34,707 nucleotides of DNA from Sphingomonas sp. CCH9-E2 (GCF_001557215.1 NZ_LSJM01000156.1:1-34707); one strand, 5' to 3'. Counted from the stretch's first letter, positions 1 through 7,016 are shown. Translations and numbers: made by a program. Notes: generated by a model not told the origin, from the letters alone.

Positions 1-373
1 TTTCATGGTCCAGACTATCATAGTCTCTGGGCCACTCAGCGGGGGGCAGATCAGTGTCCAGCGGCGCATGGATGATCGTCTCGCAATAGGCGCCGAACTT
101 GGCCGTCTGGTCGGCATCGATCATGCGCCGGCTGAGCCGGGCCGTCGTCCCGTCCATATTGGTGAGATCCACAAGATCGCGGAGGATGATGATCTGGCCA
201 GGAAAGCGGCAAGCGATCTGCATGAGGCGCCGGGCATTGGTCGCCGCATATTCCTTATGCACCTCGACCATCGTGATCTGGTTGATGAGCCCGAAGTTGT
301 GGCGCGACGCGGCGAGGTAGTTCTGCAGCCCCTCGTCAGCGAGGTAATTGGTGTCGATGACCAGCCGCTGCAT
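1..373 (-). CDS. PIN-like domain nuclease, C-terminus cut by window edge
   Basis: At least 124 codons read leftwards from an ATG at 373 and run off the window without a stop. The N-terminus MQRLVIDTNYL has the hydrophobic strand followed by Asp7 and Asn9 that begins PIN domains. A second acidic position lies in the segment TMVEVHKE (about residues 34-41), as in PIN nucleases, which use a cluster of Asp/Glu to bind metal and cut RNA. The rest is predicted helical and includes LVDLTNMDG and MIDADQTAKF. No antitoxin gene is visible next to it, because the neighbouring DUF1810 gene ends 80 bp upstream, so a toxin-antitoxin role cannot be judged. PIN fold is fairly likely; substrate and role are unknown. 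Confidence 0.6.
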   Translation of the reverse strand, partial: MQRLVIDTNYLADEGLQNYLAASRHNFGLINQITMVEVHKEYAATNARRLMQIACRFPGQIIILRDLVDLTNMDGTTARLSRRMIDADQTAKFGAYCETIIHAPLDTDLPPAEWPRDYDSLDHE

Positions 374-453
374 CGGTTCGCATTTTCTGTTCTAAGGGTC
401 TCGTAGCGCTTTGGCGCGATACGCGGCGCAATGCTATCAGCGAACGCCGATCG

Positions 454-939
454 CTACCATGACACCGACAGCGGGTTCGTTCCTGGCTTGGCCCAAAGGC
501 TCAGCGCGCCAATAACTCCAGCGTGTCCGGATCCCGGATCCCGGCTTCCGCCGAACCAGCGCTCCAGCGCGGCGTGGAACAACGGCCCGGCGCCGGCCTC
601 GGCGAACAGGGTCAGCGACGATCGCAGCTTCATCGCATCGACTTCGCCGAACACTGCCTCGGCACTGGCGCTCCGATCCGCGATGTCCTGTAGTGCGGCG
701 ACGCATTCCCTCAACCGCGCACCAAGGACCGGATGGGCCAGATAGGCCCGCGCCTCGTCCAGCGAGCAAATGCCGAAGAAGCGGGCGGTCTCGCTGCGCC
801 CAAGCCCTGCGAGCTGCGGGAAGATGAACCACATCCAGTGGGTCCGCTTGGCGCCGCGCCGAATTTCGCCGAGCGCGGTTGCATAGACCGGTGCCTGGGC
901 CTCCGCGAACCGATCCAACGAGTCCGCGCCCGCGCTCAC
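454..939 (-). CDS. DUF1810 family protein with frameshifted C-terminus
   Basis: The protein has 161 codons and starts at GTG 939, which overlaps the stop of the upstream SRAP gene as GTGA, so the two are translationally coupled. The family signature is clear: LDRFAEAQ near residue 8, KRTHWMWFIFPQLAGLGRS (about 31-49), ARAYLAHPVLGARLREC and MKLRSSLTLFA. The biochemical role of DUF1810 is unknown to me. The family normally ends soon after a DP-x-TLELL stretch. Here a tandem 7-bp duplication (527-540) shifts the frame after RDP and adds about 25 unrelated residues up to 454. Removing one copy restores RDPDTLELLAR and a TGA at 503-501. The core is intact, so the protein may still fold. Confidence 0.8.
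   Translation of the reverse strand: MSAGADSLDRFAEAQAPVYATALGEIRRGAKRTHWMWFIFPQLAGLGRSETARFFGICSLDEARAYLAHPVLGARLRECVAALQDIADRSASAEAVFGEVDAMKLRSSLTLFAEAGAGPLFHAALERWFGGSRDPGSGHAGVIGALSLWAKPGTNPLSVSW
527..540. repeat. 7-bp tandem duplication causing a frameshift
   Basis: The unit CCGGATC occurs twice head to tail (527-533 and 534-540) and is followed by a third partial CCGG. Deleting one unit restores the expected DUF1810 C-terminus and its stop at 503-501. This is the pattern left by replication slippage; an assembly or sequencing error is the alternative. Confidence 0.85.
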
Positions 940-1553
940 AGCAACGCGCCTTGCGCAGCCGCGGGCGGATAAACCCGCTCGGGCAGGAGGCTGCCCTTGG
1001 GCAGGATTCCGAGCACATCATCGGCCGGCACCGCCGGATCGAGCCAGGCCGCCCAACGGTTGCGCGGCAACGGGATGATCTGGCGGTGATGATAGGGTGC
1101 GACGTCCTCGCCGGCGTCGAGCGTCAGCATCGTGAAGGCCTCGCCGACCGGGCTTTCGCGCCAGATGCCGGCGATGCAGAACCAGCGATGATCCGCCATG
1201 GTGAAGAGCCATTTGTCGAGGCGCTTCTGCTTCGGGTCCTCGGGGTCGGTGAACTCGTAGAAGCCGTCGGCGAGAATCAGGCAGCGCTGGTCCCCGAACG
1301 ACCGGCCCTCGGCGCGGTAATTATAGACCGGCTTGCTCTTCGGCCCATGGCCCGGCCAGCTCCAGCGCCGGTTGACGAGCTCGCCGCCACCGCCCGCGGC
1401 GCTGCGCACGATCGGCGCCACGTCGGTGATCTTGATGTCCTCGCGCGCCGCGACGTTCGGCGTACCTTCGGGCAGATCGATCTTGATCTTGAGATCGTCG
1501 AAATCCTCCATGATCGAGGCGATGTCGACCTCGAGCCGGTAGTCATTGCACAT
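936..1553 (-). CDS. SRAP-family protein (HMCES/YedK-like), active-site residues intact
   Basis: The protein has 205 aa. SRAP proteins crosslink covalently to abasic sites in single-stranded DNA through Cys2, shielding them during replication; known family members are E. coli YedK and human HMCES. The sequence begins MCNDYRLE, so ATG 1553 is the start: it places Cys at position 2. The upstream in-frame GTG at 1559 would bury that Cys and is rejected. A GGAGAG ribosome site lies 5 bases before this ATG. Further active-site residues are visible: Asn78 in NYRAEG, Glu100 in DGFYEF and His155 in YHHRQIIPL. The stop overlaps the GTG of the DUF1810 gene, so they form an operon. A LexA-type box lies 30 bp upstream, so SOS control is expected. 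Confidence 0.92.
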   Translation of the reverse strand: MCNDYRLEVDIASIMEDFDDLKIKIDLPEGTPNVAAREDIKITDVAPIVRSAAGGGGELVNRRWSWPGHGPKSKPVYNYRAEGRSFGDQRCLILADGFYEFTDPEDPKQKRLDKWLFTMADHRWFCIAGIWRESPVGEAFTMLTLDAGEDVAPYHHRQIIPLPRNRWAAWLDPAVPADDVLGILPKGSLLPERVYPPAAAQGALL

Positions 1554-1582
1554 CGACACTCTCCGATTTGCGCCGCACGCCT

Positions 1583-1597
1583 GTTCGCATTATGTTC
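1583..1597. promoter_or_regulatory. LexA/SOS box GTTC-N7-GTTC between divergent SRAP genes
   Basis: GTTC at 1583-1586 and GTTC at 1594-1597 are separated by exactly seven bases, the LexA consensus of alphaproteobacteria. The site lies in the 49-bp gap between the two divergent SRAP genes. On the minus strand it overlaps CATAAT, a fair -10 element about 35 bases before the ATG at 1553. On the plus strand it overlaps TATGTT, six bases before the ATG at 1603. One repressor could therefore close both promoters. Confidence 0.8.
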
Positions 1598-1602
1598 TCA
1601 CC

Positions 1603-2130
1603 ATGAAAGCGAGTCCCTTCGAGTCGGAAGCCACGCTCGGCACCCGCCGCCCCATCATCCGGCGGAATCCCGACGATGCGCAAGAGGTCGAGATGGTCGA
1701 GGCCGGCTGGGGCCTCCAGCCCTGGGAGGGCCAGGGAACCAAGCCGTTCAAGTTCATCCGCTCGGAAGGCAAGACGTTTCCGACCCATCGCTGCCTGATC
1801 CCGGCCAGCGAATTCCACATCAAGAATGGCGACCGGCGCTTCCGGGTGACGCTCGAGGACGGGAACTGGTTCTACCTCGCGGGCGTCTGGCGACCGGCCA
1901 ACCCGGACTGGCCACTCAGCTATGCCGTGGTGACGATCGAGGCCAACCCGGACGTCTTCTTCTACCAGGAGCGTCAGGGCGCGGTGCTGCTCCGCCGCCA
2001 GAGAATGGAATGGCTCGACCTGACCGTGCCGCAGGCGGAACTGCTCCAGCCGCGTCCCGCCCGCAGCTTCACCGTCACCGAGATCGCGCCGCGTGCGCCC
2101 GAACTGCGCCAGACCGAGCTGGCGCTCTAA
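1603..2130 (+). CDS. Degenerate SRAP-fold paralog lacking catalytic Cys2
   Basis: The protein has 175 aa and starts at ATG 1603 (MKASPF). The SRAP core is recognisable: AGWGLQPW, HRCLIPASEF, WFYLAGVWRP and YAVVTIEANP align with the same blocks of the paralog at 936-1553. The reactive parts are gone. There is no Cys after the initiator Met, the Asn block NYRAEG reads FIRSEG, and YHHRQ reads YQERQ so the catalytic His is missing; only the Glu (Glu70) remains. Covalent abasic-site crosslinking by the known mechanism is therefore unlikely. It may bind DNA without reacting, or regulate its partner. There is no clear Shine-Dalgarno site; TATGTT six bases before the ATG would suit a leaderless message. 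It is read divergently from the intact paralog across the SOS box. Confidence 0.8.
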   Translation: MKASPFESEATLGTRRPIIRRNPDDAQEVEMVEAGWGLQPWEGQGTKPFKFIRSEGKTFPTHRCLIPASEFHIKNGDRRFRVTLEDGNWFYLAGVWRPANPDWPLSYAVVTIEANPDVFFYQERQGAVLLRRQRMEWLDLTVPQAELLQPRPARSFTVTEIAPRAPELRQTELAL

Positions 2131-2141
2131 GGATCAAGGAC

Positions 2142-2546
2142 ATGCTTTCCATGGCATCCGCCGTCAGGCCCAGCGACGCCCCCATGAGTGCGACCGACCT
2201 GCTCAACGCAGTTCCGGTCAGCGCCGCCCAGCTCGAGGCGGCGCTGGAAGTGCTGGCGACGCTCCCCGCGCACCTTCGCGCCAGCCCGCATGCGCAGGCG
2301 CTCGCGCTTCAGGCCTATGCGCGCGAAGCCGGGTTCGAGGAGGAAGCGGCATCCGCGGCGCTCCATGCCCGCGTCACCGCTTTGGCCAAATGGACCGCGG
2401 CACACGACCCCGAACGCCAGTCCGATGCGCGATCGGTCCTCGAAGCCGCCGCACGCTTTCCGCTCGGCGACACCGAAACCGGGATCGGGTTCGAGGCCGG
2501 CGGCTTCCAGGAGCTGATCCTCTTCATCGACGACTTGCCATTCTGA
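2142..2546 (+). CDS. Hypothetical helical protein, 134 aa
   Basis: I do not recognise the family. The frame begins with ATG 2142, 11 bp after the stop of the degenerate SRAP gene, so it probably belongs to the same SOS-controlled transcript. In-frame ATGs at 2151 and 2184 are alternatives, and AAGGA just before 2142 is very close. The product is Ala-rich and mostly helical (AQLEAALEVLATLPAHLRAS, LALQAYAREAGFEEEAASAA) and ends in an acidic, hydrophobic tail, ELILFIDDLPF, that could be an interaction motif. There is no signal peptide or membrane segment. Confidence 0.6.
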   Translation: MLSMASAVRPSDAPMSATDLLNAVPVSAAQLEAALEVLATLPAHLRASPHAQALALQAYAREAGFEEEAASAALHARVTALAKWTAAHDPERQSDARSVLEAAARFPLGDTETGIGFEAGGFQELILFIDDLPF

Positions 2547-2721
2547 CCCCCGCCGCCGGAATTGGTGGGTAGCGTTCGCGCGCTTCGATGGGATGCTCGT
2601 CGGCCTGGGCGCGTACATCAAGGCAAGGTACCCGAGCTGCCCGCAAACTTTCTGCGCCCAGGTGCCGACAGCATGAGGGTTTCCGCATAGCTTCGGAGGA
2701 TCACCCATACGGACCGCGCGA

Positions 2722-3531
2722 ATGGAAACCGAATTGACCGACCCGATCACTGCCTGTGAAGACGCGATACGTGCCGAGCGCGCCTACAATGTCGAGCACC
2801 ATATCTATGCGAGCGAGAATGCGGTGTTCGACCGACTGCTCCTGCGGAAGCTTGAGCTCACCGACGCCTATCGCGACCTGTACGCCAAGATCGGGAAATA
2901 TCCGCATGCGCTGACGATCTTCGCACGGACGCTGGCCGAGACCGCTGCGTTCTGGAACCCCGAAGAGATCGAGAAGGCGCGCCAAGGCCGCGAGCGCCTG
3001 GGCAAAGTGAACCAGCTTATCGCGTCGAGGGCCGCCGAGTTGGCGGCGCTGCTCGACGAGCGCAGCGACCTTCGCACCCGTTCGGGGTTTGCGGACGACA
3101 GCTTCTACCACATTGTCCAGGCAATCGACGCCGCCGGAACGGGAAATCCGCTCTATGGCAGCTATGTGCGCAAGGAATTGCGTCGCCTGAAAGGGCAGTT
3201 CGACCTCAAATACTGGCCATCGCCGAGCGCCTGTGTCGCAGCGATCGGCCATGATGCCGAGCGTGCAGAACTCGAGCCGACGGATCCCGTTACCGCTGCC
3301 GCGACCGAAGGCAGCCGGGCATCGCTCGCCGACTTCTTCAAGGCCTGGTTCGAGGCGATGGCGGAGAATGGCACCGACGACGGGGGCTTCATTCCGAGCG
3401 GGGTCAAGCTGACCGATAACAGCTATGCCTCATTCGCGAACTGCGCGCTCGACCTTGCGGCCGAGGATCTGGTCGATGGCCCCTATGTGAAACGGCTGCG
3501 CCAGCGTGAACGCAAGCGCGCGGCCGCCTAA
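2722..3531 (+). CDS. Hypothetical protein, 269 aa, soluble
   Basis: I do not recognise the family. The first start codon after an in-frame stop is ATG 2722, without a close ribosome site (GGAGG lies too far upstream). The protein has no signal or membrane segment. The N-terminal half is long charged helices (CEDAIRAERAYNVEHHIYA, YRDLYAKIGKYPHALTIFAR, EEIEKARQGRERLGKVNQLI) that may form a coiled-coil or helical bundle. The C-terminus is strongly basic (RLRQRERKRAAA), which could contact nucleic acid. It stands alone on the plus strand and is followed by the hairpin-rich gap. Confidence 0.65.
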   Translation: METELTDPITACEDAIRAERAYNVEHHIYASENAVFDRLLLRKLELTDAYRDLYAKIGKYPHALTIFARTLAETAAFWNPEEIEKARQGRERLGKVNQLIASRAAELAALLDERSDLRTRSGFADDSFYHIVQAIDAAGTGNPLYGSYVRKELRRLKGQFDLKYWPSPSACVAAIGHDAERAELEPTDPVTAAATEGSRASLADFFKAWFEAMAENGTDDGGFIPSGVKLTDNSYASFANCALDLAAEDLVDGPYVKRLRQRERKRAAA

Positions 3532-3721
3532 GCGGTGCCTCGCGCTTCTGCGCCACGCAGGCAAGCGGGGCGGCCACCCCACGCACCACCACCACTCCTC
3601 TTCCCGGAAAATCCGGGGGGCGTTGCGGGGGCCGGCCCCCGCAGAAGGGGTATGGCGAGACGCGAGGCTCGCCGTCAGGGGAAGGCCTTCCCCTTTCCGG
3701 AACGATGCAGGTCACGAAGGC
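3532..3721. repeat. Hairpin-rich intergenic element
   Basis: This 190-bp gap between convergent genes holds four close stem-loops. They are CCCGGA/TCCGGG with a 3-base loop (3603-3617), a perfect 18-bp palindrome GCGGGGGCCGGCCCCCGC (3625-3642), GGCGAG/CTCGCC (3654-3673), and a perfect 18-bp palindrome AGGGGAAGGCCTTCCCCT (3677-3694). No T-run follows, so simple rho-independent terminators are unlikely, although the folds could end both transcripts. The 5' part (AGGCAAGCGGGGCGGC then CGCACCACC) resembles the gap at 10998-11034. Confidence 0.6.
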
Positions 3722-4534
3722 TCAGTCCTTGCTCGGATCGGGTGGTGGCCGGTAGCTGAAGTCGGTCTTCATCTCGGCGTCGAACGACCAGTTCTGGGCA
3801 TTGAGCGAATCCATGAACCCCGGCACCTCTCCTGAGGTGAAGAACTGCTCCGGCTCGAACCGGAACCCACCAGCGGCATCCGCAAAGTCATCATCGTCGA
3901 ACAGCCGGTTCAATTCCGCGTTCAGTCGATTGGATGCCTTGATATAGGCCCGCTCGGTCAGCGCCTGAGCATGTTCAAGCAGACGGTGGAGCGCATAGGC
4001 GTCCTCGGCCCGCAACAGGCGGCGCTCGTTCGGATAGCTGATCCCCATCGTGTCGTCGCCCAGCACCAGGACGACGCGATAATCCTCCCAAGCGCCACCC
4101 GACACATAGTGCGCGAAATGCTGGTCGCGCAGCGCGAGGATGCGCTCATGCTCGCCGCGCAATTCGGCCGGCAGCCCGCCGCGCAGGTCGAGCGTGCTGC
4201 GGTCGCGCCCCTGGCTGTGGACCGCGCGAGCGTAAAGAAACAGCGCGGTCACGAAGAGCGACGAACACAAGAGCCCCTGGGACTCGGTCGCCGGCTTGCC
4301 GCGCTCGCGCTGCGCGGCCAGCGTCGTCTGCTGGTCCGACAGGAGATGCATGGTGGTGAGCGCACGGTGCAGGTCGAAGCGGATCGACACCATTGAATGT
4401 GCGTTGCGCACCAGCTTGCCGAGGAGCTTGTAGCGCGGATCCTCGCCATGGGCTTCGACGAAGCTGCGCAGATCGATCAACAGCGGCGCATCTGGCACGG
4501 CGGGCCTCAGTTCCCGGCCGGGCATATGCGGCAC
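3722..4534 (-). CDS. HEPN-like (AbiU2-type motif) protein, unknown family
   Basis: The 270-aa frame is read from GTG 4534, 7 bp after the stop of the broken upstream gene; ATG 4525 is an equally possible start. The key motif is LALRDQHFAHY: Arg136 and His142 fit the R-x4-6-H motif of HEPN ribonucleases, and the surrounding LRDxxxAH wording is like HEPN proteins of the AbiU2 kind. Before it lies a hydrophobic helical part (GLLCSSLFVTALFLYARA), with a helical region after it that ends in a Pro-rich tail. HEPN proteins commonly act as RNases in toxin and abortive-infection systems. Here only the motif supports this; activity is inferred. Confidence 0.55.
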   Translation of the reverse strand: MPHMPGRELRPAVPDAPLLIDLRSFVEAHGEDPRYKLLGKLVRNAHSMVSIRFDLHRALTTMHLLSDQQTTLAAQRERGKPATESQGLLCSSLFVTALFLYARAVHSQGRDRSTLDLRGGLPAELRGEHERILALRDQHFAHYVSGGAWEDYRVVLVLGDDTMGISYPNERRLLRAEDAYALHRLLEHAQALTERAYIKASNRLNAELNRLFDDDDFADAAGGFRFEPEQFFTSGEVPGFMDSLNAQNWSFDAEMKTDFSYRPPPDPSKD

Positions 4535-4541
4535 GCGCCGG

Positions 4542-5223
4542 TCACCGCGGCGCGGCGATCTGCAGGTCGAGCCGCGCGATCTGCGAGCGCAGCGATTGGA
4601 CCCATTGCTGCTGCGCGCCCCTCAGCACGCGAAGCGCCTGTTCGACCTCGCCGACGCGTTCGGTCGCCTCGACTTTGGCAGCGTCGCAACGCGCCTCGAT
4701 CTCCGCCCAGGCCTCGTCCGAGAAGTCGTGATCCTCATCGTGCTGTTCGTTGTGATCGGCCCAATGGGCCTCGCCGAGCGTCGCGACCAGCCGGTCGAGC
4801 GCTGCTTTCAACGTCGTCTTGGCGGCTTCGATATCGGCATGCTCGGTATCGCGCAGTGTGAACGAGATACCAGTCGAGCACGCTGTGCAGCATATTCTCG
4901 AGATGATGCGCGTCTTCGGCTTCGATATCGACCGGCTCGCCGATCGGATCGCTGGTGACGCGGCTCGCGAACGACATGGGCTCGCGGACAGCCTTCTCGA
5001 CCTCGGCATAGCGACGGAGCGCGGCGCGCAGCAACGTGGCCAGCGTTTCCCGGTGGGAGATGCGCGCTTGAAGGTTGCTGTCCTTGAGCTGCCGCCAGAC
5101 CGGTATCCCGGCAAAGACCGCGACCACGATCGCGGCGATCCCCACGAGCAGCGTCTGGAAATCATAGATGAAGCATCCGATGCTGCTAAGAATGCAGTGG
5201 CCAGTCTGGCTGCAGGTCGTCAT
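4542..5223 (-). pseudogene. Membrane-anchored coiled-coil protein, frame broken
   Basis: The start is ATG 5223 with AGGAG five bases upstream. The first frame gives a short Cys-containing N-terminus (MTTCSQTGHC), one membrane helix (FQTLLVGIAAIVVAVFAGIP, about residues 22-41) and a helical region to LHSVLDWYLV (about 121). It then degenerates into Arg-rich residues and stops at 4735. The continuation lies in the next frame from SFTLRDTEHADIEAAK (about 4865) to AAPR and a TGA at 4544-4542: an acidic, coiled-coil-like tail with VGEVEQALRVLRGAQQQW. One base too many near 4862-4875 explains the break. It is either a real inactivating mutation or a sequencing error. The gene lies directly upstream of the HEPN-like gene at 3722-4534 and divergent from two more HEPN-like genes. 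Confidence 0.7.
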
Positions 5224-5272
5224 CGCATCTCCTAGACTGACGGCAATAAGGCCAAGGGAGGAGACTGAACAG

Positions 5273-6040
5273 ATGGGCGGCAACACCTTCGGCCTGACCG
5301 ACCGCGACTATGCGGTGCTGCTGCTCGGCGACGCCGATCTCGAAGCGCAACTTCGCGCCATTCGCGGCCAGTTGCACCAGCACGCCCAAGCGGACGCGGC
5401 GCTTCAGGACGACATCAAGGATTTGGCCGAGCGCGCGAGCAAGGCCTCGGGCGAATATGGCATGCACCTGGAGAATAGCTGGGTCGACGAGATGCACGGC
5501 TCTGTGTTCCAGGACGCCGCGCATTCTGCGTCGGCGATCGGAATGCTCGCACCGCTCCTCGAATCCCTGTTCGTCGGGATCTTCGGCGGCATCCGCGATA
5601 TCGAGGCACCGGTGCGGCCAGTGACGCCTACCGGCCCGCGCGCGGGTGCGATCTCGGACAAGAAATTCTGGGATCCGCATTATGTGTTCAGCGCGACCGG
5701 CAGAAAGGACAAGGACGTGCTCCGCGGCATCGTGCAGCTGGTCGAGGCCACCGGCCTCGCGTCCCAGATGCCCGCCGACTATGTCCAGATGCTCGGCGCG
5801 ATCTTCGGCTACCGCAACAAGATGCTCCATCACGGGTTCGAATGGCCTGCGGCCGAGCGCGCCAAGTTCGAGGCGACGATCGTGCGGGAGGGATGGCCGC
5901 CCAATTGGTTCGACCGCTCGCAGACCAATGGCGAGACCTGGATCATCTATATGAGCGATGCGCTGATCCGCCACACGCTGACCAAGATCGACGAGATGCT
6001 CGACGGCATCGGCGCGTTCATCCAGGCGCGCTATCCATGA
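5273..6040 (+). CDS. HEPN-motif protein 1
   Basis: The protein has 255 aa. ATG 5273 follows a strong GGGAGGAG site by 9 bases, and in-frame codons further upstream lack such a site. The decisive feature is FGYRNKMLHHGFEW: Arg181-Asn182 followed by His186/His187 is the catalytic R-N-x3-H form of HEPN ribonucleases. The first half is helical with a charged stretch (QDDIKDLAERASKASGEYGM) and a hydrophobic helix (MLAPLLESLFVGIFGGI, about 91-107) that may be a dimer interface. It overlaps the next HEPN-motif gene by four bases (ATGA), so the pair is probably made together and may form a complex. The family is not known to me; an RNase role in defence or stress is inferred. Confidence 0.65.
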   Translation: MGGNTFGLTDRDYAVLLLGDADLEAQLRAIRGQLHQHAQADAALQDDIKDLAERASKASGEYGMHLENSWVDEMHGSVFQDAAHSASAIGMLAPLLESLFVGIFGGIRDIEAPVRPVTPTGPRAGAISDKKFWDPHYVFSATGRKDKDVLRGIVQLVEATGLASQMPADYVQMLGAIFGYRNKMLHHGFEWPAAERAKFEATIVREGWPPNWFDRSQTNGETWIIYMSDALIRHTLTKIDEMLDGIGAFIQARYP

Positions 6041-6621
6041 TGACCGACCCAACCGAAGCGGTCGTGCAGTTCGAGCGTGAGCCGTTGCGGCTCCCCTGGC
6101 CGGCGGACGGCAATCCCGGCGCCTTCCTGCAATTCGAGACCGGAGCCCAGTGGCGCGACTTCGTCACCGGCCTGGGCGTCGACCCGCGCATTCCCGCTAT
6201 CGTGCGGGCCAGGTTCGACCGGGCGCAGCGGCTCTATCTGTTCGGCTGGATCGATTTCAACCTGATCAAGGCCGGCGAGCTGGCGGCGCTGATCGCCCTC
6301 GAGCTGTCGCTGATGGACCGGTATGGCGGCGCGATCTCCAGGCGCAAGCGCAGCTTCAAGACACTGCTCCTGCACATGGTTGAGGTTGACGGGCTGACCG
6401 ATGCCCAGATTCCGATGTCTGTTCGGTGCGGCGGAAAGGCGATCGGCCAGCTGACCGGCGAAACCAAACCGACGCTAGCCGACCGGCGCAACCTGCTCGC
6501 GCATGGCGATCCGTTCGACGGCCTTCCGACCGGCGGGCTGCTCGAGCTGGTGCGCGACCTGATCAACTATGCCTATCGTGGCTATATTGCCGAGGCGGCA
6601 GCGATCGGCCGGCCGGCGTGA
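6037..6621 (+). CDS. HEPN-motif protein 2
   Basis: The protein has 194 aa and starts at ATG 6037, which overlaps the previous stop (an in-frame ATG at 6040 is possible too). The motif LADRRNLLAHGDPFDGLP holds Arg151-Asn152 and His156, a textbook HEPN R-N-x3-H followed by Gly. A hydrophobic helix (ELAALIALELSLMDRYGG, about 81-98) and a helical C-terminus surround it. There is no membrane anchor. Tight coupling to HEPN-motif protein 1, which has a different fold length, suggests a two-subunit assembly rather than a simple duplicate. A stem-loop follows the stop. Confidence 0.65.
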   Translation: MMTDPTEAVVQFEREPLRLPWPADGNPGAFLQFETGAQWRDFVTGLGVDPRIPAIVRARFDRAQRLYLFGWIDFNLIKAGELAALIALELSLMDRYGGAISRRKRSFKTLLLHMVEVDGLTDAQIPMSVRCGGKAIGQLTGETKPTLADRRNLLAHGDPFDGLPTGGLLELVRDLINYAYRGYIAEAAAIGRPA

Positions 6622-6644
6622 AGCCCGCCGGTTGAACGGGCTTC
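6620..6644. terminator. Stem-loop between convergent genes
   Basis: GAAGCCCG (6620-6627) pairs with CGGGCTTC (6637-6644) around a 9-base loop directly after the stop of HEPN-motif protein 2. The following TGCTGTT is only weakly T-rich. It probably ends transcription from both sides, because the small minus-strand gene stops at 6651. Confidence 0.5.
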
Positions 6645-6650
6645 TGCTGT

Positions 6651-6887
6651 TCAGTCGTCGATTTGAAGGACCAGCAAGTCGATCAGATTTCCAGGCCGAT
6701 CGGAACAGGGATGTTCGAGATGGATGGAGTAGCCATCGCCCTCATTGGCCTGCACGCGGCGGACCAGATTCTGGAATGATGCGAGATCGGCGTCGCTGCC
6801 GCTGGCAGGCTTGAGCGACCCGCCACCTTCGCTCCGCGTGAAAATGAAATTCCCGCCGCCCTCAACGAGCTCATCGATAAACGCCAA
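6651..6887 (-). CDS. Small hypothetical protein, 78 aa
   Basis: The frame begins with TTG 6887, preceded by AAAAGGGGA six bases upstream, which makes this unusual start plausible. The product MAFIDELVEGGGNFIFTRSE...LIDLLVLQIDD looks like one small alpha/beta domain: an acidic helix, a strand, a Gly/Ser turn, a helix (LASFQNLVRRVQANEG) and a hydrophobic acidic last strand. I do not recognise it. Its reading frame is better composed than the overlapping alternatives. Confidence 0.4.
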   Translation of the reverse strand: MAFIDELVEGGGNFIFTRSEGGGSLKPASGSDADLASFQNLVRRVQANEGDGYSIHLEHPCSDRPGNLIDLLVLQIDD

Positions 6888-7016
6888 CGCAGGTCCCCTT
6901 TTCCGGGTGTGTTACGAACCGGCGGCCATTCTTGTCCAGCGGCTAGGGCAATGGCAGGCGCACCGGCGCGAGCGTGAATATGGCGCGGATCACCAGCGCT
7001 GTCGTATCATGCCCCA

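Noticed and set aside
376..392. GTTC-N9-GTTC just upstream of the PIN-like gene, resembling the SOS box at 1583-1597
   Set aside because: The spacing is nine bases, not the seven that LexA requires, and one arm abuts the start codon.
879..2141. Plus-strand frame running through both SRAP genes into the 134-aa gene
   Set aside because: The part before 2142 is antisense to or out of frame with well-supported SRAP genes; only 2142-2546 looks like a real gene.
4855..4880. Programmed ribosomal frameshift in the membrane coiled-coil gene
   Set aside because: I see no slippery heptamer or homopolymer and no obvious following hairpin, so a simple indel is the better explanation.
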